Assembly: GCA_036495225.1 (NCBI GenBank)
Contig: DASXNG010000047.1
Location: 1-25,743 of the forward strand
Length of the DNA stretch: 25,743 nt
Direction of reading: 5' to 3'
Origin: Galbitalea sp036495225
GTDB lineage: Bacteria > Actinomycetota > Actinomycetes > Actinomycetales > Microbacteriaceae
Within the stretch, counting starts at the first letter, position 1, and each line of letters starts with the position of its first letter. The notes under the pieces are model-generated. The model was not told where the DNA came from. It saw only the letters and a program-made list of their open reading frames with translations, and searched no databases. The position numbers and the translations under genes were made by a program. Of the stretch, positions 14,179 through 22,067 are shown piece after piece.

Positions 14179-15405
14179 GTGCCCCGCCCGCCCAAACGTG
14201 TTCTCGTGCGCCGGTGGATTGCGTTTTCCGCATCCGTTCTCGTCATCGTCGCTGTCGCGACCTACCTGCCGCTGACCCTCCTCGCGCCCCTGCCCATGGT
14301 TCAGGCCAGGCAGACCGCCTACATCGTGCCGCAGACAACGGCCGCCCAGCTCTCCCTCCCGTCGTACGGCTCGAGCGCGATTGCCGCCGTCGGTTACCCC
14401 GGGCTACTGACCCAGGGCGGAACCTCGAGGCCGCTTCCCATCGCCTCGATCACGAAGATCATCACGGCGCTCGTCGTCCTGCAGAAGAAGCCACTCGCGG
14501 TCGGTGAGGCCGGCCCCAACATCCTCTTCACTGCCCAAGACGAGGTCTACCTCCACAGCTATGCTGCGCGAGACGGTGACGTGTACCCGATCAAGGTCGG
14601 GGGAACGATGACGGAGCACGACGTTCTTGAGGTCGCGTTGGTGGCCTCCGCGAACAACTACATTCGCGCCCTCGCCGACTGGGCCTACGGCTCCGAAGCG
14701 AAGTTCCTCCCGGTGGCGAACGCCTGGCTCAAGGCGCACGGCATGTCATCAACGGTGCTGACGGATGCGACGGGACTCAACCCGCAGAACACGAGCACGC
14801 CAACCGATCTCATCGCCCTCGGTCGGCTTGCGCTTGCCGATCCGATCATTTCGAAGATCGTTGGCATCAAGCAAGCGAAGCTGCCCGTTGTCGGACTCAT
14901 CCAGAACACGAACAAGCTCCTCGGCAAGGTCGGTATCGATGGGATCAAAACCGGCACGCTGAACTCCGCCGGCGCATCGTTGCTGTTCTCAAGCACGTAC
15001 AACGTCGACGGCACGAACATCAGGCTCATCGGCGTGATTCTTGACGGGCCGAGCCATCCCGTGATCGACGCACAGATCGGCAAACTGGTCAAACAGGCGC
15101 AGGCCGCCTTCGCAGAAGTGCGGCTCGTCAGCGAAGGCCAGAAGATTGGCAGCTACACCACAGCATGGGGAGGGCACGCCGATATTTTGGCTGGCGCGAG
15201 CAGAACCATCGTGGTGCTCCGCGGCACTCCGGTGTCGGAGCACACGGTGACGAACACCATCGTGACCGGCAAGAAGGGTGCGATCGTTGGCACCACAACC
15301 TTCACGGTCGGCTCGGCCAAGGTCACTATTCCGCTGAAGCTTGCGACCACCATTGTCGATCCCGGACCGGTCTGGCGTCTTACTCATCCGGGCGTTCTTC
15401 TCTAG
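14179..15405 (+). CDS. D-alanyl-D-alanine carboxypeptidase (S11 family, PBP5/DacA-like)
   Basis: The product trims the terminal D-alanine of peptidoglycan stem peptides outside the membrane. It has 408 residues with a cationic N-terminus and one hydrophobic segment (about 13-36), which acts as an uncleaved anchor or signal. The penicillin-binding motifs are all present: SITK (S90-K93), SANN (S157, N159) and KTG (257-259, in DGIKTGTL). The C-terminal part (about 300-408) is a beta-rich domain with no obvious PBP5 amphipathic anchor, so membrane attachment would come from the N-terminal helix. It is probably independently transcribed from the -10 at 14167. Confidence 0.92.
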   Translation: MPRPPKRVLVRRWIAFSASVLVIVAVATYLPLTLLAPLPMVQARQTAYIVPQTTAAQLSLPSYGSSAIAAVGYPGLLTQGGTSRPLPIASITKIITALVVLQKKPLAVGEAGPNILFTAQDEVYLHSYAARDGDVYPIKVGGTMTEHDVLEVALVASANNYIRALADWAYGSEAKFLPVANAWLKAHGMSSTVLTDATGLNPQNTSTPTDLIALGRLALADPIISKIVGIKQAKLPVVGLIQNTNKLLGKVGIDGIKTGTLNSAGASLLFSSTYNVDGTNIRLIGVILDGPSHPVIDAQIGKLVKQAQAAFAEVRLVSEGQKIGSYTTAWGGHADILAGASRTIVVLRGTPVSEHTVTNTIVTGKKGAIVGTTTFTVGSAKVTIPLKLATTIVDPGPVWRLTHPGVLL

Positions 15406-15522
15406 TTTCCGCGTGGTTCTACAGAAAACACCCGGTTCACAGCCTTTCGGCTCTATGCTTTGGAAATCCAGTGGGCGTCTGCCCAACTCACGGCTGGGAA
15501 ATAAACCCAACATGGGGGACGT

Positions 15523-16641
15523 GTGACCACTGTTCAATCGGCTGCAGCCGCGGGGGCTCCTGCACAGCCAGCTATTCGCATTGTCAAAACCGGACCACGC
15601 GGGCTCGCGCATCCGACATCCGAGTTCGCGAGTCTGCTCGCGACCATCAAAGAGGCGGGGCTTCTTCGCCGCCGGCGACTGTTCTACATCCTGACTTTCG
15701 CGGTGATTTCGGTCGCCATGGGTGGCGCTTGGGTCGGCTTCGCCTTCCTGCACAACACCTGGTACGAGCTGCTCATCGCGGCCGCGCTCGGCATTCTGTT
15801 CACCCAGTTCGCCTTTCTCGCGCACGAGGCATCCCACCGTCAGGTCTGGGAGTCCGGCAAGGCTAATGACCACACCGGGCGCTTCATCGCCGACCTGCTC
15901 GTCGGGATCAGCTACTCGTGGTGGATGAACAAGCACTCCCGCCATCACGCCGCGCCGAACACCGTCGATCGCGACCCCGACATCGACCCGGACTTCATTC
16001 AATTTCAGGCGAAAGACGCCAAAGCGCTCACCGGCCTTCCGGCGCTGCTCGCTCGTCGCCAGGGCTGGCTGTTCTTTCCCGTTCTCATCTTCGAAGGCCT
16101 CAACCTTCATCGCCACGCCTTCCTGACCGTGTTCTCGCGCGGACGCGTCGACAACCGGTCAATCGAAATAGTCCTGCTGCTGGTGCGAAATATCGGATAT
16201 CTGGCGGTGCTCTTCACCCTGCTACCGGTCGGCGTCGCCTTCGCGTTTCTCGGCGTTCAGCTCGCGGTGTTCGGCATCTACATGGGCGCATCATTCGCGC
16301 CCAACCACATCGGCATGCCGCAGCTGCCCAAAGATTCCAAGGTTGACTTTCTCAGGCGCCAGGTTCTCACAAGCCGCAACATTCGTGGTGGCTGGGGCAT
16401 GGACATCTACATGGGTGGCCTGAACTACCAGATCGAGCACCACCTGTTCCCGAGCATGCCCCGGCCACACCTGCGCCGCGCGAGTGAGATCGTCCAGGAG
16501 TACTGCAATGCCCGCGACGTCAAATACACCCGCACGGGCGTGTTTGAGGCATACGGAATCGTCGTTCGCCACCTCAACGTTGTCGGCCTGAACGCCGACG
16601 ACCCGTGGAACTGCCCTTCGGCTGCCAACTTCGGCCGCTAG
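15523..16641 (+). CDS. Membrane fatty acid desaturase
   Basis: A 372-residue di-iron desaturase. The three histidine boxes are HEASH (101-105), HSRHH (138-142) and QIEHH (303-307), with the Q in the third box as in front-end and delta-6/delta-9 acyl-lipid desaturases. Two pairs of hydrophobic segments (about 55-100 and 215-260) flank the boxes. It introduces double bases-equivalent unsaturation (cis C=C bonds) into membrane acyl chains, a cold-adaptation function in many actinobacteria. The GTG start follows GGGGGA, a moderate ribosome-binding site. The 117-base leader holds TATGCT at 15454-15459 as a -10 candidate, so unlike its neighbours it seems to have a 5' leader, which may permit temperature control. 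Regiospecificity is not predictable. Confidence 0.93.
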   Translation: MTTVQSAAAAGAPAQPAIRIVKTGPRGLAHPTSEFASLLATIKEAGLLRRRRLFYILTFAVISVAMGGAWVGFAFLHNTWYELLIAAALGILFTQFAFLAHEASHRQVWESGKANDHTGRFIADLLVGISYSWWMNKHSRHHAAPNTVDRDPDIDPDFIQFQAKDAKALTGLPALLARRQGWLFFPVLIFEGLNLHRHAFLTVFSRGRVDNRSIEIVLLLVRNIGYLAVLFTLLPVGVAFAFLGVQLAVFGIYMGASFAPNHIGMPQLPKDSKVDFLRRQVLTSRNIRGGWGMDIYMGGLNYQIEHHLFPSMPRPHLRRASEIVQEYCNARDVKYTRTGVFEAYGIVVRHLNVVGLNADDPWNCPSAANFGR

Positions 16642-16655
16642 CTGTTCTTCGCTGA

Positions 16656-16678
16656 GTGAGGCCGGGCGCCCCTCTCAC
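16656..16678. terminator. Weak hairpin between convergent desaturase and SGNH genes
   Basis: GTGAG at 16656-16660 pairs with CTCAC at 16674-16678 around a GGGCGCCC core. It lies in the 37-base gap of a convergent pair. There is no T-run, so termination is only suggested. Confidence 0.25.
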
Positions 16679-17440
16679 CTAGCTGTAGGTCGGACGCTTC
16701 GCCTCGACGTGGTCGCCGGATGAGCGGCCGCGCAGGCGTCGCATGACCCACGGGGCCAGGTGCGTCCTCGCCCAAGCGAGATCCTCTGCACGAGCGTGAC
16801 GCCACGGCACGGGCGGCAGCGGATCGGGATCCCACGGACCGAGCTCGTTCGGAACACCCAGGGTGTCCAACACGTAGCGCGCAATCATGTGGTGGCCGAT
16901 GGGGGAGTAGTGCAGGCGATCCGGCGCCCAGAGGCGCGGGTCGGAGACATCCAGAGCCCACATATTCACGACTGTCGCGCCGTGTCGCTGCGCGAGCGCC
17001 CAAATGTTCTCGTTGAAGATTGCGACCTTGCCTCGCGTGCTCTTGAGAGCCGCGCTTTGCTGCACGTCCGGGCCGGTGAAGACCACGACGGTTGCGCCGT
17101 TGCTGCGCAACCGGGACACCGCCTCCTCGAGCCTGCTGGCCACCCAGTCCGGGTCACTGCCGGGGCGGATGATGTTGTTGCCGCCAGCGGAAATCGTGAT
17201 GAGGTCTGGCTCGAGCGCGAGAGCGGGCTCAACCTGATCGTCAAGGATCTGCTGCACGAGCTTTCCGCGAATGGCAAGGTTCGCGTACGCGAAGTCGGGG
17301 TTGCGAGTGCTGAGCACTTCAGCGACGCGATCGGCCCAGCCACGGAATCCGCCCGGGCTCTCGGGCTCCGGGTCGCCGATGCCTTCGGTGAATGAGTCGC
17401 CGATAGCGACGTAACGACTCCAGTTCGGTGGCTGGTTCAT
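16679..17440 (-). CDS. SGNH/GDSL hydrolase
   Basis: A 253-residue esterase-type protein with all four SGNH blocks: GDSFTEG (S16), the glycine of IRGK (G59), SAGGNN (N88), and DRLHYS (D174, H177). There is no signal peptide, so it acts in the cytoplasm or is exported by an unknown route. Likely activity is de-esterification of an acetylated sugar or lipid; the substrate is not known. The C-terminal 60 residues (PWRHARAEDLAWARTHLAPWV) are tryptophan- and arginine-rich, a tail common in actinobacterial homologues. GAAAAT ends 6 bases before the ATG, a poor match to the leaderless -10 pattern. Confidence 0.88.
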   Translation of the reverse strand: MNQPPNWSRYVAIGDSFTEGIGDPEPESPGGFRGWADRVAEVLSTRNPDFAYANLAIRGKLVQQILDDQVEPALALEPDLITISAGGNNIIRPGSDPDWVASRLEEAVSRLRSNGATVVVFTGPDVQQSAALKSTRGKVAIFNENIWALAQRHGATVVNMWALDVSDPRLWAPDRLHYSPIGHHMIARYVLDTLGVPNELGPWDPDPLPPVPWRHARAEDLAWARTHLAPWVMRRLRGRSSGDHVEAKRPTYS

Positions 17441-17654
17441 TGATCCATTTTCTCATGCCGGTCGTTCGCTGGGGTTCACGAAGCGCATGACTGGCATCGT
17501 TGCGACGCATCACGCATCCGGCCCAAGGTCGGTATCCGATGCGCCACGCCGAGGCAGAGGCCCTGCGGCACGGGGTGTCGCACCAGTTACTGACTTTAGG
17601 GAAGCACCTCCGGACGACAGGTTCAGGGTCACAGGTTGCTGCGAGACTTGAGCC

Positions 17655-18899
17655 GTGAGCAAGCAGGACGGCCGCGGCAGACAGGTCTCGACCGAGCCGG
17701 TCGACGACGAGGCCGCCACGATCATGCATCTCGACATGGACGCGTTCTTCGCGTCTGTCGAATTGCTCGAGCACCCCGACCTCATCGGCCTGCCGGTCAT
17801 CGTCGGAGGTCGCGGTGCCCGCTCGGTGGTGACGGCCGCTACCTATGAGGCACGCAAGTACGGGGTGAATTCGGCGATGCCCATGTCGGTCGCGTTGCGT
17901 CGCTGCCCGAACGCCGTCGTGCTCGAGCCGCATTTCGAGCGCTACCGGCACTTCTCCAGCGTCGTCATGTCGCTCTGCAACGACGTGACGCCGCTGGTCG
18001 AACAGCTCAGCATCGACGAAGCCTTTCTGGATGTCGCGGGCGCACGCCGCCTGCTGGGTTCGCCATGGCGGATAGGCACAGACCTTCGCGCGCGAGTCTT
18101 CGCCGAGACCGGGCTGCACTGCTCCATTGGCGTCGCAGCCACCAAGTTCGTTGCGAAACTTGCGTCGGGTCTCGCGAAACCTGACGGGCTCCTGGTCATA
18201 CCACTCGCCGCAACGCTGGACTTTCTGCACCCCCTGCCCATTTCCGCGCTGTGGGGCGTTGGCGCCAAGACCGCGGAGCAGCTCGAGCGCCTCGGACTTC
18301 GCACAGTGGCGGATGTCGCAAACACTCCGGTAGCCGCGCTCAGCCGCGCTGTTGGCTCAGCCGCAGGTGAGAAGCTCCACGACCTCGCGTGGGCACGAGA
18401 CCCGCGGGCGGTGACGCTCGGCCGCGAGGAGAAAAGCGTCGGGCACGAAATAACCTTCGAGTACGACGTCACTGATGCCGCGGTCATCCGTCGTGAGCTA
18501 CTGCGAATGAGCGACAACGTTGCGGTGCGCCTTCGTCGAGCGGGACTTGTGGGAAGAACCGTCGTGCTCAAACTCCGCTACGGCGACTTCACGACGATCA
18601 CGCGATCGCACAAACTGGAGGAGCATACGGACCTCGCGCGGCGGATCTACGACGAGGTCGTCGAGATCTACAACGCGCTGGGCGACCCAGACGCGCGCAT
18701 CCGTCTGGTCGGCGTACGGATGGAACAGCTCGCGCCCGCCGCCGATGCGGCAATCGGCCTCTGGGATACCGATGAGGGCTGGCGCGAAGCCGAACAGGCC
18801 ATGGATGCCGTCACCGAACGATTCGGTCGAGGTCTGCTGTCTCCGGCGGCGCTGGTGCGACCCGCCGCCAAGTCAAAACCTCCCAGGAACACCCGCTAG
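17655..18899 (+). CDS. dinB: DNA polymerase IV (Y-family, DinB)
   Basis: This 414-residue translesion polymerase has HLDMDAFFASVE (metal-binding D27; F32 at the steric-gate position), YEARKYGVNSAMP, LSIDEAFLDV (D121, E122), the thumb motif LWGVGAKTAEQLERLG and a little-finger domain (about 255-365). It synthesises past damaged bases. The C-terminal tail ends AAKSKPPRNTR and shows no clear beta-clamp peptide; GLWD near residue 375 may be a remnant. The GTG start overlaps no neighbour. GAGACT ends 6 bases upstream, a near match to the leaderless box. I saw no canonical actinobacterial LexA box in the 214-base upstream gap. That gap holds only a doubtful 39-codon frame ending on the dinB start. 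Confidence 0.94.
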   Translation: MSKQDGRGRQVSTEPVDDEAATIMHLDMDAFFASVELLEHPDLIGLPVIVGGRGARSVVTAATYEARKYGVNSAMPMSVALRRCPNAVVLEPHFERYRHFSSVVMSLCNDVTPLVEQLSIDEAFLDVAGARRLLGSPWRIGTDLRARVFAETGLHCSIGVAATKFVAKLASGLAKPDGLLVIPLAATLDFLHPLPISALWGVGAKTAEQLERLGLRTVADVANTPVAALSRAVGSAAGEKLHDLAWARDPRAVTLGREEKSVGHEITFEYDVTDAAVIRRELLRMSDNVAVRLRRAGLVGRTVVLKLRYGDFTTITRSHKLEEHTDLARRIYDEVVEIYNALGDPDARIRLVGVRMEQLAPAADAAIGLWDTDEGWREAEQAMDAVTERFGRGLLSPAALVRPAAKSKPPRNTR

Positions 18900-18903
18900 C
18901 CAA

Positions 18904-18909
18904 TAGAGT
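18904..18909 (+). promoter_or_regulatory. -10 candidate (TAGAGT) for the 30-residue peptide gene
   Basis: TAGAGT lies 5 bases after the dinB stop and 19 bases before the peptide ATG, leaving room for the GAGGGGG ribosome-binding site. Confidence 0.3.
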
Positions 18910-18927
18910 GTCGACGAGGGGGCAACA

Positions 18928-19020
18928 ATGGGCATTCGCGTACGAGCACTCGCACTGGTTGGCCTGATCCTCGCGTCGGCCGCGATCACGATCGTCCTCT
19001 TCATGCACGCCGCGAGTTAA
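18928..19020 (+). CDS. Small single-pass membrane peptide (30 residues)
   Basis: The frame encodes MGIRVRALALVGLILASAAI followed by TIVLFMHAAS and ends with TAA. GAGGGGG sits 5-6 bases before the ATG, a strong ribosome-binding site, and is better than those of most genes here. Residues 7-26 form one uninterrupted hydrophobic helix, preceded by two arginines (R4, R6), which predicts an N-in orientation. It stands between dinB (28 bases) and the helicase gene (65 bases), on the same strand. Function is unknown; small membrane peptides of this size often regulate other membrane proteins, but nothing here shows that. Confidence 0.6.
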   Translation: MGIRVRALALVGLILASAAITIVLFMHAAS

Positions 19021-19071
19021 TCCGGGTTATCCCCAGCCTGTCGCTGGCGTCGCCATGTCGGCCCCGGCAGG

Positions 19072-19077
19072 TAAAGT
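19072..19077 (+). promoter_or_regulatory. -10 box (TAAAGT) of the helicase gene
   Basis: TAAAGT ends 8 bases before the GTG at 19086, giving a leader of about two bases or none. Confidence 0.4.
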
Positions 19078-19085
19078 CTGATCAA

Positions 19086-20873
19086 GTGACGACTCCAGAA
19101 GATTTCCGTGCCGTCGGTACTTTCGCCGCAGAACATCTCTCACCGTCATACCCGGAACGCGCCGCGCGAGGCACTGCTGACAAGCTGCGAGCGTGGCAGG
19201 CTGAGGCGCTCGATCGCTACTTCGAAACCGAACCACGTGACTTTCTCGCGGCGGCAACACCGGGAGCAGGCAAGACCACTTTCGCACTGCGACTGGCCGC
19301 AGAACTGCTCGCGCGCCGGGCCGTGGACCGCATCACTGTCGTTGCGCCAACCGAACACCTCAAGCGCCAGTGGGCTGACGCGGCGCATCGCGCCGGCATC
19401 CGGCTGAACCCGGAATTCAGGAATGGGCAGGCCGGCGCTGGGCGCCGTTTCAACGGTGTCGTCGTCACCTATGCCCAGGTGGCCGTGCGGGCGAACCTGC
19501 ATCGGGCCATGACCGAGGCCAGCAGAACGCTGGTGATACTTGACGAAGTTCACCACGGTGGCGATGCACTGAGTTGGGGCGACGCCATTCGCGAGGCCTT
19601 CGAGCCAGCAGTGCGTCGACTTTCGCTCACCGGCACGCCGTTCCGCTCTGACACAGCGCCCATCCCGTTCGTGACATACCTCCGCAACGAGCAGGGCATC
19701 CGGCTTTCCCGTACCGACTACAACTACGGCTACGGTCGTGCACTCGCCGATGGGGTCGTCCGACCCGTGCTCTTTCTCGCGTATGCGGGCAAGATGCGCT
19801 GGCGTACGAAAATGGGCGAAGAGTTCGAGGCGCGCCTCGGCCAGGACGATACGAAGGATGTCACTGCGCAGGCCTGGCGCACGGCACTCGCGCCAGAGGG
19901 CGACTGGATTCCCGCGGTGCTCGCGGCAGCAGACAAGCGCCTCACAGAGGTACGACACTCGATTCCGGATGCCGGTGGCCTGGTCATCGCGACGGACCAG
20001 ACCACGGCGAGGGCCTACGCGAAGATCCTCCACGGCATCACGGGGGAAGCCCCGACCGTCGTCCTCTCGGACGAGAAACAGGCGAGCGACCGGATCGAGA
20101 AGTTCGCAACATCCGATTCCCGTTGGATGGTTGCGGTTCGAATGGTGTCTGAGGGTGTCGATGTTCCACGGCTCGCGGTCGGCGTGTACGCCACCTCCGC
20201 CTCAACGCCGCTGTTCTTCGCCCAGGCGATTGGTCGCTTCGTGCGGGCGAGGCGCCGTGGAGAGACGGCCTCGATCTTCCTGCCGAGCGTTCCGATGCTG
20301 ATGGCGCTGGCCGGCCAGCTCGAACTCGAGCGTGACCACGCGCTCGACCGCATCCGCGAAGAGCAGGAAGGTGGCCTCGACGACGACCTGATGGACGAAG
20401 CGAACGCCGCCGAAACTGCTTCGGATCGACTGCAGGACGAGTTCACCTGGCAGGCACTCGAATCGGATGCCAACTTCGATCGAGTGCTATACGAGGGCGC
20501 GGAGTTCGGCTTCGCCGCTCCCGTCGGCAGCGACGAAGAGCTCGACTTTCTGGGCATCCCGGGCATACTCGAACCCGACCAGGTACGTGAGCTCCTCCAG
20601 GCGCGGCAGGCACGCCAGTCTCGACGCGCTGCCAATTCCTCGCCTTCGGACCAGCCGGTGGCGAAACCGTTGTATCGCACACTCAAGGAGCAGCGGTCAG
20701 TGTTGAACGGCCTGGTCGGCATGCGGGCGAAGCTCAGCGGCGAACCCCACTCCCACATCCACGCCGACCTTCGGCGAGTGTGCGGTGGTCCACAGGTTTC
20801 GCAGGCAACTGTGGAGCAACTGCAGTCGCGAATCGACTACCTGCGTCGCGTGATGCATTCCCAAAAGCCCTAG
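19086..20873 (+). CDS. SF2 DEAD/DEAH-box helicase
   Basis: A 595-residue ATPase with motif I ATPGAGKTT (57-65), motif II DEVHH (153-157), motif III SLTGTP (180-185), a second RecA domain with VSEGVDVP (355-362, motif V) and QAIGRFVR (380-387, motif VI arginine finger). It resembles the XPB/restriction-subunit-like group (DEVH, FRSD after motif III) and acts on nucleic acid duplexes. Helicases of this type are widespread in actinobacteria as housekeeping genes. The C-terminal 200 residues are acidic then helical (LRRVCGGPQVSQATVEQLQSR) with no recognised domain. No restriction or methylase genes accompany it, so a defence role is not indicated. It starts at GTG 19086. Confidence 0.9.
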   Translation: MTTPEDFRAVGTFAAEHLSPSYPERAARGTADKLRAWQAEALDRYFETEPRDFLAAATPGAGKTTFALRLAAELLARRAVDRITVVAPTEHLKRQWADAAHRAGIRLNPEFRNGQAGAGRRFNGVVVTYAQVAVRANLHRAMTEASRTLVILDEVHHGGDALSWGDAIREAFEPAVRRLSLTGTPFRSDTAPIPFVTYLRNEQGIRLSRTDYNYGYGRALADGVVRPVLFLAYAGKMRWRTKMGEEFEARLGQDDTKDVTAQAWRTALAPEGDWIPAVLAAADKRLTEVRHSIPDAGGLVIATDQTTARAYAKILHGITGEAPTVVLSDEKQASDRIEKFATSDSRWMVAVRMVSEGVDVPRLAVGVYATSASTPLFFAQAIGRFVRARRRGETASIFLPSVPMLMALAGQLELERDHALDRIREEQEGGLDDDLMDEANAAETASDRLQDEFTWQALESDANFDRVLYEGAEFGFAAPVGSDEELDFLGIPGILEPDQVRELLQARQARQSRRAANSSPSDQPVAKPLYRTLKEQRSVLNGLVGMRAKLSGEPHSHIHADLRRVCGGPQVSQATVEQLQSRIDYLRRVMHSQKP

Positions 20874-20897
20874 CTCAGTGTGCGGCGCGTCCTGCGC

Positions 20898-20903
20898 TAG
20901 CCT
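20898..20903 (+). promoter_or_regulatory. Leaderless -10 box (TAGCCT) of the acyltransferase gene
   Basis: TAGCCT ends exactly 6 bases before the ATG at 20910, and there is no Shine-Dalgarno motif. Confidence 0.45.
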
Positions 20904-20909
20904 GATCCG

Positions 20910-22058
20910 ATGTCGACCGCTGCCGCCGAATCTATTCCGACCGCAGAAGGTTCGGCCGCGGATGTCGCTTCGCCACGGCTACGGCGATCGGCAGCCCTCG
21001 ACGGCTTGCGCGCGGTTGGTGTCTCAACCACGGTGTTGTATCACCTCGGCGTCGGTGCCTTCGCGGGTGGGTTTGTCGGCATCGACATGTTCTTCGCACT
21101 GTCCGGCTACCTCATCACGTCAATTGTGATCCGTGAGCACTCCGCGACTGGCACATTTCGACTCGGACGGTTCTGGCTCCGCAGGCTGCTGCGGCTGTAT
21201 CCGGCGCTCATCGCTGTGTGCGTTGTCGCCTATTTCCTGTGGGGCTACGGAGTGCGCGACTACGCACCGACGAGTTCGTGGTGGGCTTCGGCGCTCACCA
21301 CCCTCACCTACTCGAGCAACTTCGCGATCTGGCTGGGCAGTGTCTGGCCGGGACCGCTTGCCCCGATGTGGAGCCTCGCCATGGAGCAGCAGTTCTATCT
21401 CGTGTGGCCGCCCATCCTGTTTCTGCTACTCACCAAGCGAGTGCGCAGTCGTTTCGTCATCGGCGGCCTGCTCGTGATTGGAGTCCTGTCGTTGGTGGGA
21501 GTCTGGTTCGGATTCGTGAGCCGTGGCAGCAGGTCGACCGCCTTCGTCTACTTCAGCCCACTCGAGAACCTGATGCCGCTCGTGCTCGGCTGCGTGCTGG
21601 CGCTGATCCTCGCCGTGCCGCGTGGTCGCGCGCTGTTGTCGCCGCGGGTCGGCGCCTGGCTGACCTGGATCGGAGCAATTGGACTTGTCGCGATTGCCGT
21701 GACCATGCCCGCGGACTGGAAGGCACACCGTTACATTCTGGTGTTGATCCTTCCGCTCGCTGGTGCGGCGGCGGCGATGCTCGTTGCAGGCCTCGTAACC
21801 GCCCGCAGTCCGATCTCGTGGCTGCTCGGGCTCCGACCGATCGCGTGGTTCGGACGCAACCTCTCCTACTCGCTCTACCTTTGGCACTATCTGGTCATCA
21901 TCGTGTTGACCCAGTTGTTGAACGGGCCGTTGGAGAAGCCCGTGATAGTCGCGGTCGCCGTGGCGTTGGCCGCAGCATCCTATTTCGTCATCGAACGACC
22001 CTTCCTCCGGTTGAAAGATAGGTTCGAGCCGAAGGTGACTGAGCGTCGCATGGCTTAG
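20910..22058 (+). CDS. Acyltransferase family 3 membrane protein
   Basis: The 382-residue protein has the family signature LDGLRAVGVSTTVLYHLG (R34 and H45), GGFVGIDMFFALSGYLIT, and FWLRRLLRLYPAL. About ten hydrophobic segments follow, and WSLAMEQQFYLVWP carries the second conserved glutamate. Members move acetyl or other acyl groups across the membrane onto sugars of peptidoglycan, surface polysaccharide or antibiotics. Unlike OatA it has no fused extracellular SGNH domain; it ends soon after the last membrane helix. The acceptor is unknown. The 51 bases between the helicase stop and this start include the leaderless promoter. Confidence 0.9.
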   Translation: MSTAAAESIPTAEGSAADVASPRLRRSAALDGLRAVGVSTTVLYHLGVGAFAGGFVGIDMFFALSGYLITSIVIREHSATGTFRLGRFWLRRLLRLYPALIAVCVVAYFLWGYGVRDYAPTSSWWASALTTLTYSSNFAIWLGSVWPGPLAPMWSLAMEQQFYLVWPPILFLLLTKRVRSRFVIGGLLVIGVLSLVGVWFGFVSRGSRSTAFVYFSPLENLMPLVLGCVLALILAVPRGRALLSPRVGAWLTWIGAIGLVAIAVTMPADWKAHRYILVLILPLAGAAAAMLVAGLVTARSPISWLLGLRPIAWFGRNLSYSLYLWHYLVIIVLTQLLNGPLEKPVIVAVAVALAAASYFVIERPFLRLKDRFEPKVTERRMA

Positions 22059-22061
22059 CGT
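22056..22061 (+). promoter_or_regulatory. Leaderless -10 box (TAGCGT) of the aminotransferase, embedding the upstream stop
   Basis: TAGCGT ends 6 bases before the GTG at 22068. Its first three bases are the TAG stop codon of the acyltransferase gene. The hexamer is identical to that of glgA. Confidence 0.45.
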
Positions 22062-22067
22062 TAAGGC

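Noticed and set aside
14989..16116. A 375-codon minus-strand frame
   Set aside because: It overlaps the carboxypeptidase and desaturase genes and the gap between them; both + strand genes carry catalytic motifs.
17539..17658. A 39-codon frame upstream of dinB (starts MRHAEAEALRHGV, stop overlapping the dinB GTG)
   Set aside because: The stop overlap is suggestive, but there is no ribosome-binding site or good -10, and codon bias fails in the second half.
19086..20873. Helicase as part of a phage-defence or restriction system
   Set aside because: No methylase, nuclease, or other defence gene adjoins it, and the neighbours are repair and housekeeping genes.
16679..22058. Split OatA-like system (SGNH hydrolase plus acyltransferase 3)
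   Set aside because: The two domains form OatA when fused, but here the SGNH protein lacks an export signal and lies 3.5 kb away on the other strand, so no link can be supported.
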